Shown here: positions 17,516 through 27,383 of the stretch, piece by piece
How positions within the stretch are numbered: the stretch's first letter is position 1
How the letters are laid out: each line of letters starts with the position of its first letter
Assembly (NCBI RefSeq): GCF_030131845.1
Contig: NZ_JASKYM010000003.1
Location: 215,670-279,669, forward strand
Direction: 5' to 3'
Length of the DNA: 64,000 nucleotides
Source of the DNA: Romboutsia sedimentorum
GTDB lineage: Bacteria > Bacillota > Clostridia > Peptostreptococcales > Peptostreptococcaceae
Made by a program: the position numbers and the translations under genes
The notes under the pieces: model-generated
What the model saw: the letters and a program-made list of their open reading frames with translations, nothing else
Database searches by the model: none
What the model was told of the DNA's origin: nothing

Positions 17516-19582
17516 ATGAAATTTAAATTACGAAATAAAAGTAAAGTCAAAAACAAGGGTATAAAAACTAAACTTACTTTAATAATTGTGTGTTTTGCAA
17601 TTATTTGCTGTTTATTTTTAGGAGCAATTACAAGTCTTTTGAATTATAAGACTGCTAATAATATTTTATCAAAAACAATTGTAGAAACGACTAAGCAAGC
17701 AGCTGAAAATACTTCTCAGAAAATCAAAAATATTCAAAATGCAGCAATTCAAACCGGTATTATTAAAGAAATTTCAAATCCTAAAGTAAGCAAAGAAGAA
17801 AAGCAAAATATTTTAACTAACCAAGAAAAATTATATGGATTATCATTAGGTCAAATTTTAGATGTAAATGGTAAAGATCTTTTTAGTGGTAATGATTATT
17901 CAGATAGAGAATACTTTAAAATTTCTATGACGGGAAAAGAATACATGAGTAGCCCTGTTATTAGTAAAGTAACAGGAAAACTTACACTTGTAGTTTCTGC
18001 ACCTATTTGGGAAAATGGAGTACAAGGTAGTAAAATAGTAGGGGTTGTAACCTTTGATCCAGATAAGAATCTTTTAAATGATATTATTAATGATATAAAA
18101 ATAAGTGAAAATAGTTATGCTTACCTTCTAGATAGCGAAGGAACAACGATTGCGGATGAGGATGCTAGTGTTGTTGGTATAGAAAATACTATAAAACAAT
18201 CAGAAACAGATAAAAGCTTAATACCTGCTGCAGAGGCAGATAAGAAACTTATTTCAGGAGAGACAGGATATGCTGATGCAAAATTTAATGATGAGAATTG
18301 GATTGTAGGATATGCTCCTGTGAAATATGGTAATGGTTGGGGTATAGGTGTAATGGCAAATAAAAATGATTTTCTTAGCCAAATGTATAGTTCAATTATA
18401 ATTACAATTGTATTAGCTATATTATTTACAGTTGCAGCATTTTTTATAGCAATAAAGTTCTCAAATAAGATAGGAAATCCATTAAAAGAATGTAGTGAAA
18501 GATTAAAGAAATTAGCCGACGGAGATTTAAATTCAGAAACTATAGAGATAGATCAAGATAATGAAATAGGCATGGTAGCAGAAGCTACAAGTAAAATAGT
18601 TAGTGACTTTAGAGAAATGATAAATGAATTAACTGATATATTAACTCAAATTAGTAATGGAAACTTAGATATTAACGTAGATAATGAGAGATTTAATGAT
18701 TTATTTGTTAATGATTTTGAACCAATATTAGTTGCTGTTAATAAAATTATTGATGGCTTAAACAGTACTTTGACACAAATAAATGTTTCTGGTGAACATG
18801 TTGCAATTGGGTCAGAACAGGTATCACAAGGTGCTCAAGTGCTTTCACAAGGTGCTACAGAACAAGCAAGTTCAGTTCAAGAACTTTCGGTAACTATAAA
18901 TGAAGTTTCATCTCAAATAAAGCAAACTGCACAAAACGCAGTAAAAGCAAAGGAAATATCTGAACAATCAAGTATTGCTACTGATAAAGGAAGAGAACAA
19001 ATGCAGCAAATGATTTGTGCAATGGATGAAATTAGTAATACATCAAATGAAATTGGAAATATAATAAAAACTATTGACGGTATAGCATTCCAAACAAAGA
19101 TTTTAGCACTTAATGCAGCTGTAGAAGCAGCACGAGCAGGAGAGTCTGGTAAAGGATTTGCAGTTGTTGCTGATGAAGTTAGAAACCTTGCTGCAAAATC
19201 TGCACAAAGTGCTAAGGATACAGCGCAGTTAATTGAAAAATCGCTTATAGCAATAGAAAACGGTACAGTTATTGTATCAGAAACTGCAAAATCTCTTGAA
19301 GACGTTGTTTATGGTGCACAAAAATCAGCAGAAGTTATACAAGAAATTGCAGACGCAAGTAACGAGCAAGCACAACATATAAATCAAGTAAATATTGGTG
19401 TTGAACAAATATCTTTAGTTGTACAGACTAATTCAGCAACTGCTGAAGAGAGTGCTGCAGCAAGCGAAGAGCTATCAAGTCAAGCTCATATGTTAAAACA
19501 GCTTATTGGAAAGTTTAACTTAAAAGATGAAAAATACAAATATTATGATAGAACGATGATATTTGATAGTGAAGAAATATAA
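17516..19582 (+). CDS. Methyl-accepting chemotaxis protein with dCache sensor
   Basis: A 688-residue receptor. Residues ~20-48 are the first membrane span, ~50-290 an extracellular dCache-type domain ([42 protein letters not shown] text), and ~296-320 the second span. A HAMP domain and a second HAMP-like helix pair follow, then the signalling coiled coil. The hairpin tip at ~520 reads [20 protein letters not shown] and is followed by [17 protein letters not shown]. Lys replaces the usual Asn in the QTN/QTK position. There is no C-terminal tethering pentapeptide. Ribosome site AAGGGAG. Expression is under the upstream c-di-GMP riboswitch, coupling motility control to second messenger. Confidence 0.95.
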   Translation: MKFKLRNKSKVKNKGIKTKLTLIIVCFAIICCLFLGAITSLLNYKTANNILSKTIVETTKQAAENTSQKIKNIQNAAIQTGIIKEISNPKVSKEEKQNILTNQEKLYGLSLGQILDVNGKDLFSGNDYSDREYFKISMTGKEYMSSPVISKVTGKLTLVVSAPIWENGVQGSKIVGVVTFDPDKNLLNDIINDIKISENSYAYLLDSEGTTIADEDASVVGIENTIKQSETDKSLIPAAEADKKLISGETGYADAKFNDENWIVGYAPVKYGNGWGIGVMANKNDFLSQMYSSIIITIVLAILFTVAAFFIAIKFSNKIGNPLKECSERLKKLADGDLNSETIEIDQDNEIGMVAEATSKIVSDFREMINELTDILTQISNGNLDINVDNERFNDLFVNDFEPILVAVNKIIDGLNSTLTQINVSGEHVAIGSEQVSQGAQVLSQGATEQASSVQELSVTINEVSSQIKQTAQNAVKAKEISEQSSIATDKGREQMQQMICAMDEISNTSNEIGNIIKTIDGIAFQTKILALNAAVEAARAGESGKGFAVVADEVRNLAAKSAQSAKDTAQLIEKSLIAIENGTVIVSETAKSLEDVVYGAQKSAEVIQEIADASNEQAQHINQVNIGVEQISLVVQTNSATAEESAAASEELSSQAHMLKQLIGKFNLKDEKYKYYDRTMIFDSEEI

Positions 19583-19601
19583 AATTATAATTAAAATTCA
19601 A

Positions 19602-19640
19602 AAAAGTATTATCATGAAATATTGATAATACTTTTATTTT
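19602..19640 (+). terminator. Terminator after chemoreceptor gene
   Basis: AAAGTATTATCA pairs with TTGATAATACTTT, followed by T-rich sequence. Confidence 0.8.
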
Positions 19641-19722
19641 TATGAATATAAAAATCTATTAATATTAATAAAGTTGTATAATAAATAAAAATAGAGATAG
19701 TACCTAAGGGGAATAAAAAATT

Positions 19723-20658
19723 ATGAATAATATAAATAATAATTTATATGGAAAAACTACTATGAAACTTGGCAGTGAAAGTAAACAAATACAAAATAAT
19801 TTATTATCTGAAATAAATACAAAAGATATCCCAAAACAAGAATTGGGAAAATTAAATAATCTTCAAAATACAGATATTATAAAGAATTTAACAAAAATTC
19901 AAGAAGACACTAAAAGAGCAGAGCTAATAGCTATAAAAATAGTTAAACAAGAAACTGTAACAACTAAAGAGCAAAATTTTATGAATAAAAAATATCCTGA
20001 TATGAAAAAAGTAGCAAATCAATCAATAAATGAATGTGAATATTTAAAAAAACAAATAAGTAATTGTAAAACGGACGAAGAAAGACAACAAGTATTGTTT
20101 AAAGCAACTAGTGATATAAAAGATATGACTAGAAAAGGGGTACTTTCTGAAATTCAAGCTCGTATTAAAAATTCAGGAATAATAGAGATTGAAAAATTCT
20201 TGAAAAATATTCAGAAAGAATTAAAAAAAGCAGAAATAATAGCTATAAAAATAGTTAAAGGAGATAAATTAACTGCTACAGAAGAAAATTTTATAAATAA
20301 AAAATACTCTGATGTCAAACAAATAGCAGATCAATCAATAAATCAAAAAATAGACTTAAAAGAAAAATTTAAAAGTTGTAAAACACCTGAAGAGAAACAA
20401 TTAGTATTAGCTAAGGCAATTGGTGATGTAAAAGATATGGCTAAAAATGGTGTACTTTCTGAAACTGAAATTGTAATTAAAATGTCAGTTATAGAAGTAG
20501 TAAAAAAAGAGTATGAAAGAGAGTATGATAAAGAAAACGGATTAAAGTTTATTATAAATCCATATATATATCTAAATTCAAGATTATTATCAGATAAGTT
20601 GTCAGGTATAATTATAATTGTAGTGATTTTAAGTATTATATATTTTTTAAAAAATTAG
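19723..20658 (+). CDS. Tail-anchored protein with a duplicated helical domain, unknown function
   Basis: A 311-residue protein I do not recognise. It contains two ~90-residue internal repeats: the first near residues 62-148 (AELIAIKIVK, EQNFMNKKYPDMKKVANQSI, NCKTDEERQQVLFKA, DIKDMTRKGVLSE) and the second near 165-250 (AEIIAIKIVK, ENFINKKYSDVKQIADQSI, SCKTPEEKQLVLAKA, DVKDMAKNGVLSE). Both are predicted helical and Lys/Glu-rich. The last ~20 residues are one hydrophobic segment ending in YFLKN, so the protein is probably tail-anchored with the repeats in the cytoplasm. It follows the chemoreceptor but has its own AAGGGG site after a terminator. Confidence 0.7.
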   Translation: MNNINNNLYGKTTMKLGSESKQIQNNLLSEINTKDIPKQELGKLNNLQNTDIIKNLTKIQEDTKRAELIAIKIVKQETVTTKEQNFMNKKYPDMKKVANQSINECEYLKKQISNCKTDEERQQVLFKATSDIKDMTRKGVLSEIQARIKNSGIIEIEKFLKNIQKELKKAEIIAIKIVKGDKLTATEENFINKKYSDVKQIADQSINQKIDLKEKFKSCKTPEEKQLVLAKAIGDVKDMAKNGVLSETEIVIKMSVIEVVKKEYEREYDKENGLKFIINPYIYLNSRLLSDKLSGIIIIVVILSIIYFLKN

Positions 20659-20676
20659 TAATTTATATTAAATAGT

Positions 20677-20725
20677 ATATCAAAATGCCCTGAGTATATT
20701 TATTATGCCTGGGGTATTTTGATAT
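20677..20725 (+). terminator. 14-bp inverted repeat after tail-anchored protein gene
   Basis: ATATCAAAATGCCC (20677-20690) pairs with GGGTATTTTGATAT (20712-20725) with one mismatch-type G-U pair around a 21-nt loop. There is no T run, so termination is possible but not certain. Confidence 0.5.
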
Positions 20726-20758
20726 ATAAGTATAAAACTAAGTATACTAATTTATCAG

Positions 20759-20804
20759 AAGTAGTCCAAATGTTTATTTAAAAGATTGCGGTTTGGATTT
20801 ACTT
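20759..20804 (+). promoter_or_regulatory. Leader hairpin upstream of the cysteine desulfurase-like gene
   Basis: AAGTAGTCCAAA pairs with TTTGGATTTACTT through 11 bp with a one-nucleotide bulge, enclosing ~21 nt. It sits ~50 nt before the ribosome site. It could be part of a structured leader RNA or an operator; no known riboswitch class was recognised. Confidence 0.35.
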
Positions 20805-20851
20805 GTCCTACAATAAAAAATATACTACATTAAAACGAAAAAGGGGAGAAA

Positions 20852-22048
20852 ATGATGTTTAAAGGCTATCCGCAATTTGAGAATTTCTACAAAAATGGTG
20901 TTTATTTAGATAATGCAGCTACTTCTTATCCTAAACCACAATGTGTTATTAAGTCGATTAATGATTATATTTTATATAATGGGGTTAGTTCATCAAGGGG
21001 AGCATACAAAAAAGCAATGGAAGCAGATTATATGGTTTATGAAACTAGAAAATGGATTGGAGAACTTTTTAACCATAAAAAGCCATCAGATATTGTTTTT
21101 ACATCAGGAATAACAGAGGCACTTAATGGAATAATGTGCGGTATGTTAAAAGAAGGAGATCATGTTGTAACAAGTAGTATAGAGCATAATGCAGTATGGA
21201 GATGCTTAAAAACTTTAGAGAGAGATAGAAATATTTCAATTACAAATGTAGAAATCACAAAAGAAGGGATTACAAATCCTAATGATGTAGAAAAAAACAT
21301 CCAACAAAATACAAAGTTAATTGTATTTAACCATGCATCTAATGTAATTGGAACGATTCAACCTATAAGAGAAATCGGAGCAATTGCAAAACAACATGGG
21401 ATTCCTTTCTTAGTAGATGCTGCTCAAAGTGCAGGTATGTTGCCTATTGATATGGAAGATGATAATATTAGTATTTTAGCATTCACAGGACATAAAGGAT
21501 TACTTGCGCCTAGTGGAACTGGTGGTTTTGTATTGAATTGGGACGGAGATATTAAAGCGTGGAAATCTGGTGGAACTGGTGGAAATTCAGCAGACCCTTA
21601 CATGTCAGAAATTACACCAAATAAATATGAAGCGGGAACTATGAATATGGTTGGTATATCTGGACTTCATGCTAGTATTCGTTACTTATTAGATGTGGGA
21701 GTAGATAAGATTCATAATAATGAAAAAGAAGTAATTGCTTATGCTTTGGAAAAACTTGAATCTATAGATGGAATTAGAGTATTTGGAACTAAAGATCCTG
21801 AAAAAATGGTTGGATCTATTGCAATAACTATAGATGGTATAGATTCAGGAAAAGGTGGATCGTTACTAGATAAAAAATATAACATAATGGTAAGATCGGG
21901 AATTCATTGTGCACCTATGCTACATAAAATTATGGGAACAGATAAGAATGGAGCAATTCGTATAGGAATCGGTTATACTACGACTAAAGAAGAGATAGAT
22001 TATCTTATATATGCATTAGAAGAATTATTAAAAGGTGAGTTAGCCTAA
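20852..22048 (+). CDS. Cysteine desulfurase-like class V aminotransferase
   Basis: A 398-residue (or 397 from the second ATG) PLP enzyme of the SufS/NifS-like class. Features: LDNAATSYPKP at the N terminus, SSIEHNAV, PFLVDAAQSAG, the PLP Lys in FTGHKGLLAPSGTGG (~residue 212), and the catalytic-loop Cys in RSGIHCAPMLH (~350). It resembles the subgroup described near selenium-dependent molybdenum hydroxylase genes, from memory. It abstracts sulfur or selenium from cysteine or selenocysteine. The next gene encodes a small 4-Cys Fe-S protein, and the pair looks like an operon. Preceded by AAGGGGAGA. Confidence 0.9.
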   Translation: MMFKGYPQFENFYKNGVYLDNAATSYPKPQCVIKSINDYILYNGVSSSRGAYKKAMEADYMVYETRKWIGELFNHKKPSDIVFTSGITEALNGIMCGMLKEGDHVVTSSIEHNAVWRCLKTLERDRNISITNVEITKEGITNPNDVEKNIQQNTKLIVFNHASNVIGTIQPIREIGAIAKQHGIPFLVDAAQSAGMLPIDMEDDNISILAFTGHKGLLAPSGTGGFVLNWDGDIKAWKSGGTGGNSADPYMSEITPNKYEAGTMNMVGISGLHASIRYLLDVGVDKIHNNEKEVIAYALEKLESIDGIRVFGTKDPEKMVGSIAITIDGIDSGKGGSLLDKKYNIMVRSGIHCAPMLHKIMGTDKNGAIRIGIGYTTTKEEIDYLIYALEELLKGELA

Positions 22049-22092
22049 TATTTATATCATTATTAATTAACAGAGGGGGAAATATAAAAATA

Positions 22093-22626
22093 ATGTATTT
22101 AAATTTAATTTCATTACAGGAGATTCAGCCGTGTTCAACAGTAGACGCACGATTTGGAATTATTGCAGGTTTTACAGATAGCATAACAGATATTATGCCT
22201 TATATTAATGCTGTTAACCCAACAGCAGTATATAATAAAGATCAAGGTTGGATATCTTTACGTATTAGACAAAGAATTATAACATTATATGATAAATCAC
22301 TAAAGGGAGCTTATTTAATTAGTGAAACTGATGCATATGAAACTCTAGATTATATAAAAGATATGATTAACGATTTAGATTCAAAAAGAGATGAAATAGA
22401 GCCAGACTTTACTGTAGCACAAATGCCATCTTATATTGATATTTATAATCTTTTACCGAAGATTAATTGTAAGAAGTGCGGGGAAGTTGGTTGTCTTGCA
22501 TTTTCAGGGAAACTGCTTACTGGAAAGACTAGTATAGAAAAATGCATACCGTTATTTGGAGAAAGTTATAAAAAAGAGCGTATGGAGATTGATGAGATAA
22601 TGGTGGTATATGGATATAAAGGTTGA
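22093..22626 (+). CDS. Small protein with 4Fe-4S (PF04060-type) domain
   Basis: A 177-residue protein. The N-terminal ~120 residues are an uncharacterised alpha/beta region with STVDARFGIIAGFTDS. Residues ~123-160 carry LLPKINCKKCGEVGC plus a later KCIPL, the four-Cys pattern of the Fe-S domain found in corrinoid/CODH-ACS accessory proteins. It follows the desulfurase-like gene by 44 nt, suggesting that gene's product supplies or works with its cluster. The best ribosome site (AGAGGGGG) is ~12 nt upstream of the ATG, longer than usual. No enzymatic role can be assigned. Confidence 0.8.
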   Translation: MYLNLISLQEIQPCSTVDARFGIIAGFTDSITDIMPYINAVNPTAVYNKDQGWISLRIRQRIITLYDKSLKGAYLISETDAYETLDYIKDMINDLDSKRDEIEPDFTVAQMPSYIDIYNLLPKINCKKCGEVGCLAFSGKLLTGKTSIEKCIPLFGESYKKERMEIDEIMVVYGYKG

Positions 22627-22659
22627 ATGTTATTTATAAACTGAAATTTTAATTAATAT

Positions 22660-22691
22660 AAAAAGCGTAGAAATATTCTACGTTTTTTGTA
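22660..22691 (+). terminator. Terminator after Fe-S protein gene
   Basis: AAAGCGTAGAA pairs with TTCTACGTTTT through a 4-nt loop, ending in a T run. Confidence 0.8.
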
Positions 22692-22740
22692 TTCTATAAG
22701 ATAATTAATTTGATAAAAGAAAGATAAGGGAGAGTATTTT

Positions 22741-23916
22741 ATGGGGAAATTAAATTTAGTAGTGGTATTTTTAGAAGGTGTTTTATCCTTTTTTTCACCG
22801 TGTATATTACCAATACTGCCAATATATTTAAGTATGCTATCAAACAGTAACATAGAAAATCTTAAAAGTGGAAAATTCATACGTAGTTCTTTATTTAAAA
22901 ATACGCTATTTTTTATAATTGGGATATCAACAACATTCTTTATATTAGGATCCTCAGTAAATGCATTAAGTGCATTCTTTAATACAAATAAAGACTTAAT
23001 AATGATAATAGGTGGAATTATTATAATATTTATGGGGTTATTCTATATGGGAATTATAAAGTCATCTATATTAAATAGAGAAAAAAGATTTAATATAAAA
23101 GCTAAAGAAATGAATTGTGTATCGTCATTTATATTAGGGTTTACATTTAGTTTTGGATGGACACCTTGTATAGGTCCAATACTTGCATCTGTACTTATTA
23201 TGTCATCAAGTTCAGATGACACAATAATGTCGAGTTTACTTATAGTCGTTTATACTTTAGGATTTGTATTACCGTTTATACTAGTTGCACTATTTTACAA
23301 TAAATTATTTAATACAATAGATAAAATAAAAAATCACATGGATAAAATTAAACACATTGGAGGAATAATACTTATAGTATCTGGAGTAGTTATGTTTATC
23401 AATGGTCTTGAAGGAACATTGAATTATTTTGAAAGCTCCACTAAAAATAAAGTAGAGAACAATCAAAGTTTAAATGAAGCACAAGATAATGAAAAAATAA
23501 AAGCTCTAGATTTTGTACTATATGACCAATATGGAAAAGAACATAAATTGAGTGACTATAAAGGTAAAACTATATTTTTGAATTTCTGGGCTACATGGTG
23601 TCCTCCATGTAGAGAAGAAATGCCTTATATAGAACAATTATATAATGAATATAACAAAAATAATGATGATGTAATAATCCTTGGGTTAGCATCTCCAAAC
23701 TTAGGCAATGAAGTAAGTCAAAGCGATATAGAAAAATTTTTAGAAGACGAAAATTATACTTTTCCTGTAATGTTTGACAAAGATGGAAGCTTAACGTATC
23801 AATATGGAATTAATTCATTCCCATCAACATTTATTATAGACAAAGAAGGATATATAAAACAATATGTTCCAGGTGCGATGGATAAAGAAACTATGAAACA
23901 AATCATAGAAAATTAA
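22741..23916 (+). CDS. CcdA-TlpA fusion: membrane thiol-disulfide transporter with thioredoxin domain
   Basis: A 391-residue fusion. Residues ~1-225 are a six-span CcdA/DsbD-type membrane domain with its two redox Cys in FSPCILPI (~residue 20) and GWTPCIGP (~145). After a linker, residues ~255-391 are a TlpA/ResA-type thioredoxin fold with active site WATWCPPCREEMP (~283) facing the outside. It should carry reducing equivalents from cytoplasmic thioredoxin across the membrane to extracellular disulfides or sulfoxides. Fusions of this kind occur in clostridia. Ribosome site AAGGGAG; the gene appears to be a single-gene unit between two terminators. Confidence 0.93.
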   Translation: MGKLNLVVVFLEGVLSFFSPCILPILPIYLSMLSNSNIENLKSGKFIRSSLFKNTLFFIIGISTTFFILGSSVNALSAFFNTNKDLIMIIGGIIIIFMGLFYMGIIKSSILNREKRFNIKAKEMNCVSSFILGFTFSFGWTPCIGPILASVLIMSSSSDDTIMSSLLIVVYTLGFVLPFILVALFYNKLFNTIDKIKNHMDKIKHIGGIILIVSGVVMFINGLEGTLNYFESSTKNKVENNQSLNEAQDNEKIKALDFVLYDQYGKEHKLSDYKGKTIFLNFWATWCPPCREEMPYIEQLYNEYNKNNDDVIILGLASPNLGNEVSQSDIEKFLEDENYTFPVMFDKDGSLTYQYGINSFPSTFIIDKEGYIKQYVPGAMDKETMKQIIEN

Positions 23917-23924
23917 TAAACTTA

Positions 23925-23959
23925 AAAGACTCATTAGTAAATTTACTAATGGGTTTTTT
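23925..23959 (+). terminator. Terminator after CcdA-TlpA gene
   Basis: ACTCATTAGTAAA pairs with TTTACTAATGGGT with one G-U pair and is followed by a seven-T run. Confidence 0.85.
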
Positions 23960-24111
23960 TATATAATCTAAATGGCTACTATAGATATATATTACTTTAA
24001 TGAACGTAACTTACCTTAAAGTGCGTACTTGTGGTTAAAAATAGACAAGAGTATTATAAAGGTTAAGAAGCATTATAATAAATATATTAAAAATAGGAGT
24101 TGTGATATTAT

Positions 24112-24747
24112 ATGAAAGTAATTGCATTTAACGGAAGCCCTAAAAAAAATGGTAATACTTATACATCAATTGAGATTGTAGCTAAAGAGTTAGAGAAAGA
24201 AAACATTGAAGTTGAAATTATTCATGTTGGAAACAAGATGATACGTGGATGTTTGGCTTGTGGTGGATGTAGTAGAAATATGAATGAAAAATGTGTAATT
24301 GATAACGATGAAGTAAATGAATGGATTGCAAAAATGAAAGATGCTGATGGAATAATATTAGGATCACCAGTATATTACTCAGCAGTTGCAGGGACTATGA
24401 AGTCATTTTTAGATCGTGCATTTTATGTGTCATCTGTAAATAAAGGTATGCTTAGACATAAAGTTGGAGCAAGTGTAGTAGCTGTTAGAAGATCAGGAGG
24501 AGTACCGGTATTTGACCAGCTAAACAATTATATTAACTATTCAGAGATGTTAATGCCAACATCAAATTATTGGAACGTAGCATATGGTACTGCTCCAGGT
24601 GAAGTTGTTAAAGATGATGAAGGTGTGCAAATCATGAGTATGTTAGGTAAAAATATGGCTTGGCTTATGAAAATTGTTGAGGCAGGTAAGAAAACTATTG
24701 AAGCACCAAGGAGACAAGATAAAACATATATGAACTTTATAAGATAA
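24112..24747 (+). CDS. Flavodoxin-family NAD(P)H-dependent FMN reductase / iron-sulfur flavoprotein-like
   Basis: A 211-residue protein with the FMN phosphate loop GSPKKNGNTYTS at the N terminus, a Cys cluster (CLACGGC, then EKCVI), and the second flavin loop GSPVYYSAVAGTMKSFLDR. This is the NADPH-dependent FMN reductase/ISF family, with the Cys cluster in the usual place. It probably reduces quinones, flavins or xenobiotics in the cytoplasm. The next gene (Gfo/Idh/MocA) starts 50 nt later with its own AGGGGGG site; co-transcription is likely but not shown. Confidence 0.87.
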   Translation: MKVIAFNGSPKKNGNTYTSIEIVAKELEKENIEVEIIHVGNKMIRGCLACGGCSRNMNEKCVIDNDEVNEWIAKMKDADGIILGSPVYYSAVAGTMKSFLDRAFYVSSVNKGMLRHKVGASVVAVRRSGGVPVFDQLNNYINYSEMLMPTSNYWNVAYGTAPGEVVKDDEGVQIMSMLGKNMAWLMKIVEAGKKTIEAPRRQDKTYMNFIR

Positions 24748-24797
24748 AGTTAAATATAAGAATAGTATAGAATAATCTATAAGTAGGGGGGATAATC

Positions 24798-25790
24798 ATG
24801 AAATTAGGTATTATAGGAACTGGAATGATTGTTAAAGAGTTTTTGACAATCACTTCATATTTAGATGACATAAAAGTAGTAGCTATTTGTGGAAGAAAAA
24901 ATAGCGAAAATACAATTAATGAGCTAAAAAATAAATATAACATTGATAATGCTTTTTATAACTATGATGAATTACTTAACAGTGATGTAGATACTATTTA
25001 TATTGCATTACCAAATAATTTACATTTTGAATTTGCAAAAAAAGCAATAGAAGCAAATAAAAATGTTATAGTTGAAAAACCAATAACATCAACATATAAA
25101 GAAGCACTAGTTTTAAGTAACTTAGCTAAAGAAAAAGGATTATTTATATTTGAAGCAATTACTAATCAATATCTTCCTAATTATAAAAAAACTAAAGAGT
25201 TACTTCCAAAGTTAGGGAATATTAAAATTGTTCAATGTAATTTTTCTCAGTATTCTAGTAGATATGATAAATTTAAAGAAGGTAATATTTTACCAGTCTT
25301 TGACCCTGAATTTTCAGGTGGAGCATTGATGGATTTAAATATTTATAATATTCACTATGTAGTTGGGTTATTTGGAAAGCCTAAAAATGTTGAATATTAT
25401 GCTAATATTGAAAGAGGAATAGATACTTCTGGAATATTAGTATTAGATTATAAAATATTTAAATGTATTTGTATTGGAGCAAAAGATTGTAAAGCGCCTA
25501 TTTCAAATAACATTCAAGGGGACAATGGGTGTATACATCAAGATAATCCAACTAATTCTTGCGAAAAATTTGAGCTATTAATGAATGATGGAACAAGCCT
25601 TTTAATCGATGAAAATAACTATGATCATCGTATGGTTAATGAATTTATTGAATTTGCAGATATAATAAAAAATAATGATATAGAAAAATGTTATAAAATT
25701 TTAGCACATACTTTAATAGTTAGTGAAATACAAACAATTGCAAGACAAAAAAGTGGAATAGTATTTAAAGCAGATATGAATATAATATAA
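24798..25790 (+). CDS. Gfo/Idh/MocA family oxidoreductase
   Basis: A 330-residue protein. The N-terminal Rossmann fold shows GIIGTGMIV and the family Lys in VIVEKPITS (~residue 96). The C-terminal alpha/beta domain includes GGALMDLNIYNIHYV. Enzymes of this family oxidise or reduce sugars or inositols, or act on amino sugars, with NAD(P). A sugar substrate is suggested by the degraded GH13 phosphorylase gene just downstream; it may be a survivor of a former sugar-use cluster. An AGGGGGG site precedes the ATG. Confidence 0.88.
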   Translation: MKLGIIGTGMIVKEFLTITSYLDDIKVVAICGRKNSENTINELKNKYNIDNAFYNYDELLNSDVDTIYIALPNNLHFEFAKKAIEANKNVIVEKPITSTYKEALVLSNLAKEKGLFIFEAITNQYLPNYKKTKELLPKLGNIKIVQCNFSQYSSRYDKFKEGNILPVFDPEFSGGALMDLNIYNIHYVVGLFGKPKNVEYYANIERGIDTSGILVLDYKIFKCICIGAKDCKAPISNNIQGDNGCIHQDNPTNSCEKFELLMNDGTSLLIDENNYDHRMVNEFIEFADIIKNNDIEKCYKILAHTLIVSEIQTIARQKSGIVFKADMNII

Positions 25791-25883
25791 GATTAAAATT
25801 GAATATTAATTTATCAATGTAGCATATATCAGATATTTAATTAGATTTAGATAAACTTCAAAAACTAAATCTATTATAACTAA

Positions 25884-27383
25884 TAAAGTAGAGCGTGGTG
25901 TAGTATCATATCCGGATAAGATACTTTTTTCGGAAAAAGTATTTATAGGAATACTAACTAGCCTAGACAATGATAAATCATGGCTATTAACTAGGGCATA
26001 TGTATTAAAAAATATATCTAATAGCTTACGGAGATAGCATATATGAAGAAGGTAAATATAGCTTAGATACGTTAAATAAATTTTAAAATAATAAAGTAGG
26101 TAACGCTATATCTGATGTTCATATATTGACAATGTTTGAGTATACTTCAGATGATGGATTCTCTGTTGTTGATTACATGGAGATAGATAAAAAGTTGGGT
26201 GAATGGGAAACTATAAAAAGTTTTTCTAATGACTATAGGCTAATGTTTGATTTTGTTGCAAATCATATTTCTAAAAGTAGCAAGTGGTTTAAGGGATATT
26301 TAAATGGAGATGAAAAGTATAAAGAGTATTTTATAAAAAGAGACGAGAATTTTGATTATTCGAAAGTCGTAAGACCTAGAACTTCACCTATTATACATGC
26401 GTATAAAGGAAAAGAGGGAGTTAAAACTGCATGGACAACGTTTAGTGAAGATCAGTTAGATATAAATATAAAACACTTCCCAGTATTAATTGAGACGACT
26501 GGTACAACTTGTATACATCTTCCTCAAACCCATTCTATAATACAATTGTGGAGATTAATACTTGATTACTTTAAACCTAATACTCAAATAATAACAGAAA
26601 CTAATGTACCTCATAAAGAAAATATAAGTTATTTTGGAGATAAAAGTAATGAAGCTCATATGGTATATCAATTTACGCTACCTCCGCTTACTTTATATAC
26701 ATTAACAACACATGACTCTACCAAATTAACTAAATGGGCGAGAAGCATAGACAAAGTATCTGGTAGTGCGACTTATTTTACTACAGATAATGGTGGTAAA
26801 GTGTCATATAAAAATAATCCTGATGGAAGTAAGTCAGTATATGAATTGAATATAAATTACTTAGATGCTTTGATAAATAAAGATGAAGATGTTAGTGAAG
26901 AAATTCAGGTTCAAAAAATACTATCTGCTCATGCTATATTATTATCGTTTGTAGGGATTCATGCAATATATTATCATTCATTATTAGGTTCGAAAAATTA
27001 TTATAAAGGAGTAGAAGAGTCGGGAATAAACAGAAGAATAAATAGAGAAAAACTAGAGTATAACGATATATGCGAGCAACTAGAAAAAGACAGTAGAAGA
27101 AAAAAATATTTGATGAATTAAAAAAATTAATAGAATTAAGAAAACAAGAAGCCGTATTTTCTCCATATGCAAAGCAAGTAGTTCTTGATTTTGGAAAAGA
27201 TGTATTTGCACTAGAACGTGAGGATGAATAAAAAAATGAAAAAATAATATTCATTACAAATGTTACACATGAACCTAAAATAGTTAAAGGCGATTTTAAA
27301 GGAATAAATATATTAAGTAAAAACAAGGTTAATAATGAGATAAGATTATTACCTTATGAATTTGTATGGATAAAATGTAAATA
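25884..27383 (+). pseudogene. Degraded GH13 (subfamily 18) sucrose/glycoside phosphorylase gene
   Basis: Homologous segments are spread over several interrupted frames. 25884-26040 reads VSYPDKILFSEKVFIG then stops. ~26027-26085 gives YGDSIYEEGKYSLDTLNKF then a stop. 26087 on gives ISDVHILTMFEYTSDDGFSVVDY, then LMFDFVANHIS, then TAWTTFSEDQLDINIK. The text jumps straight to GTTCIHLPQTHS, so the segment that should carry the catalytic nucleophile (the RLDAI region) is deleted. ITETNVPHKENISYFG follows, and after a stop at 27119 the C-terminal tail runs to 27383 with another stop. The sequence order matches sucrose/glucosylglycerate phosphorylases. It cannot make an active enzyme. The first segment's identity is the least certain part. 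Confidence 0.82.

Noticed and set aside
24010..24060. HxlR-type operator (GTAACTTAC ... GTGCGTAC) before the flavodoxin gene
   Set aside because: The two halves are only loosely similar and no HxlR gene is adjacent; not supported enough to list.
26126..27121. The 331-residue frame as a working phosphorylase
   Set aside because: It lacks the catalytic nucleophile region, begins inside the family's N-terminal domain, and its tail is in a separate interrupted segment.
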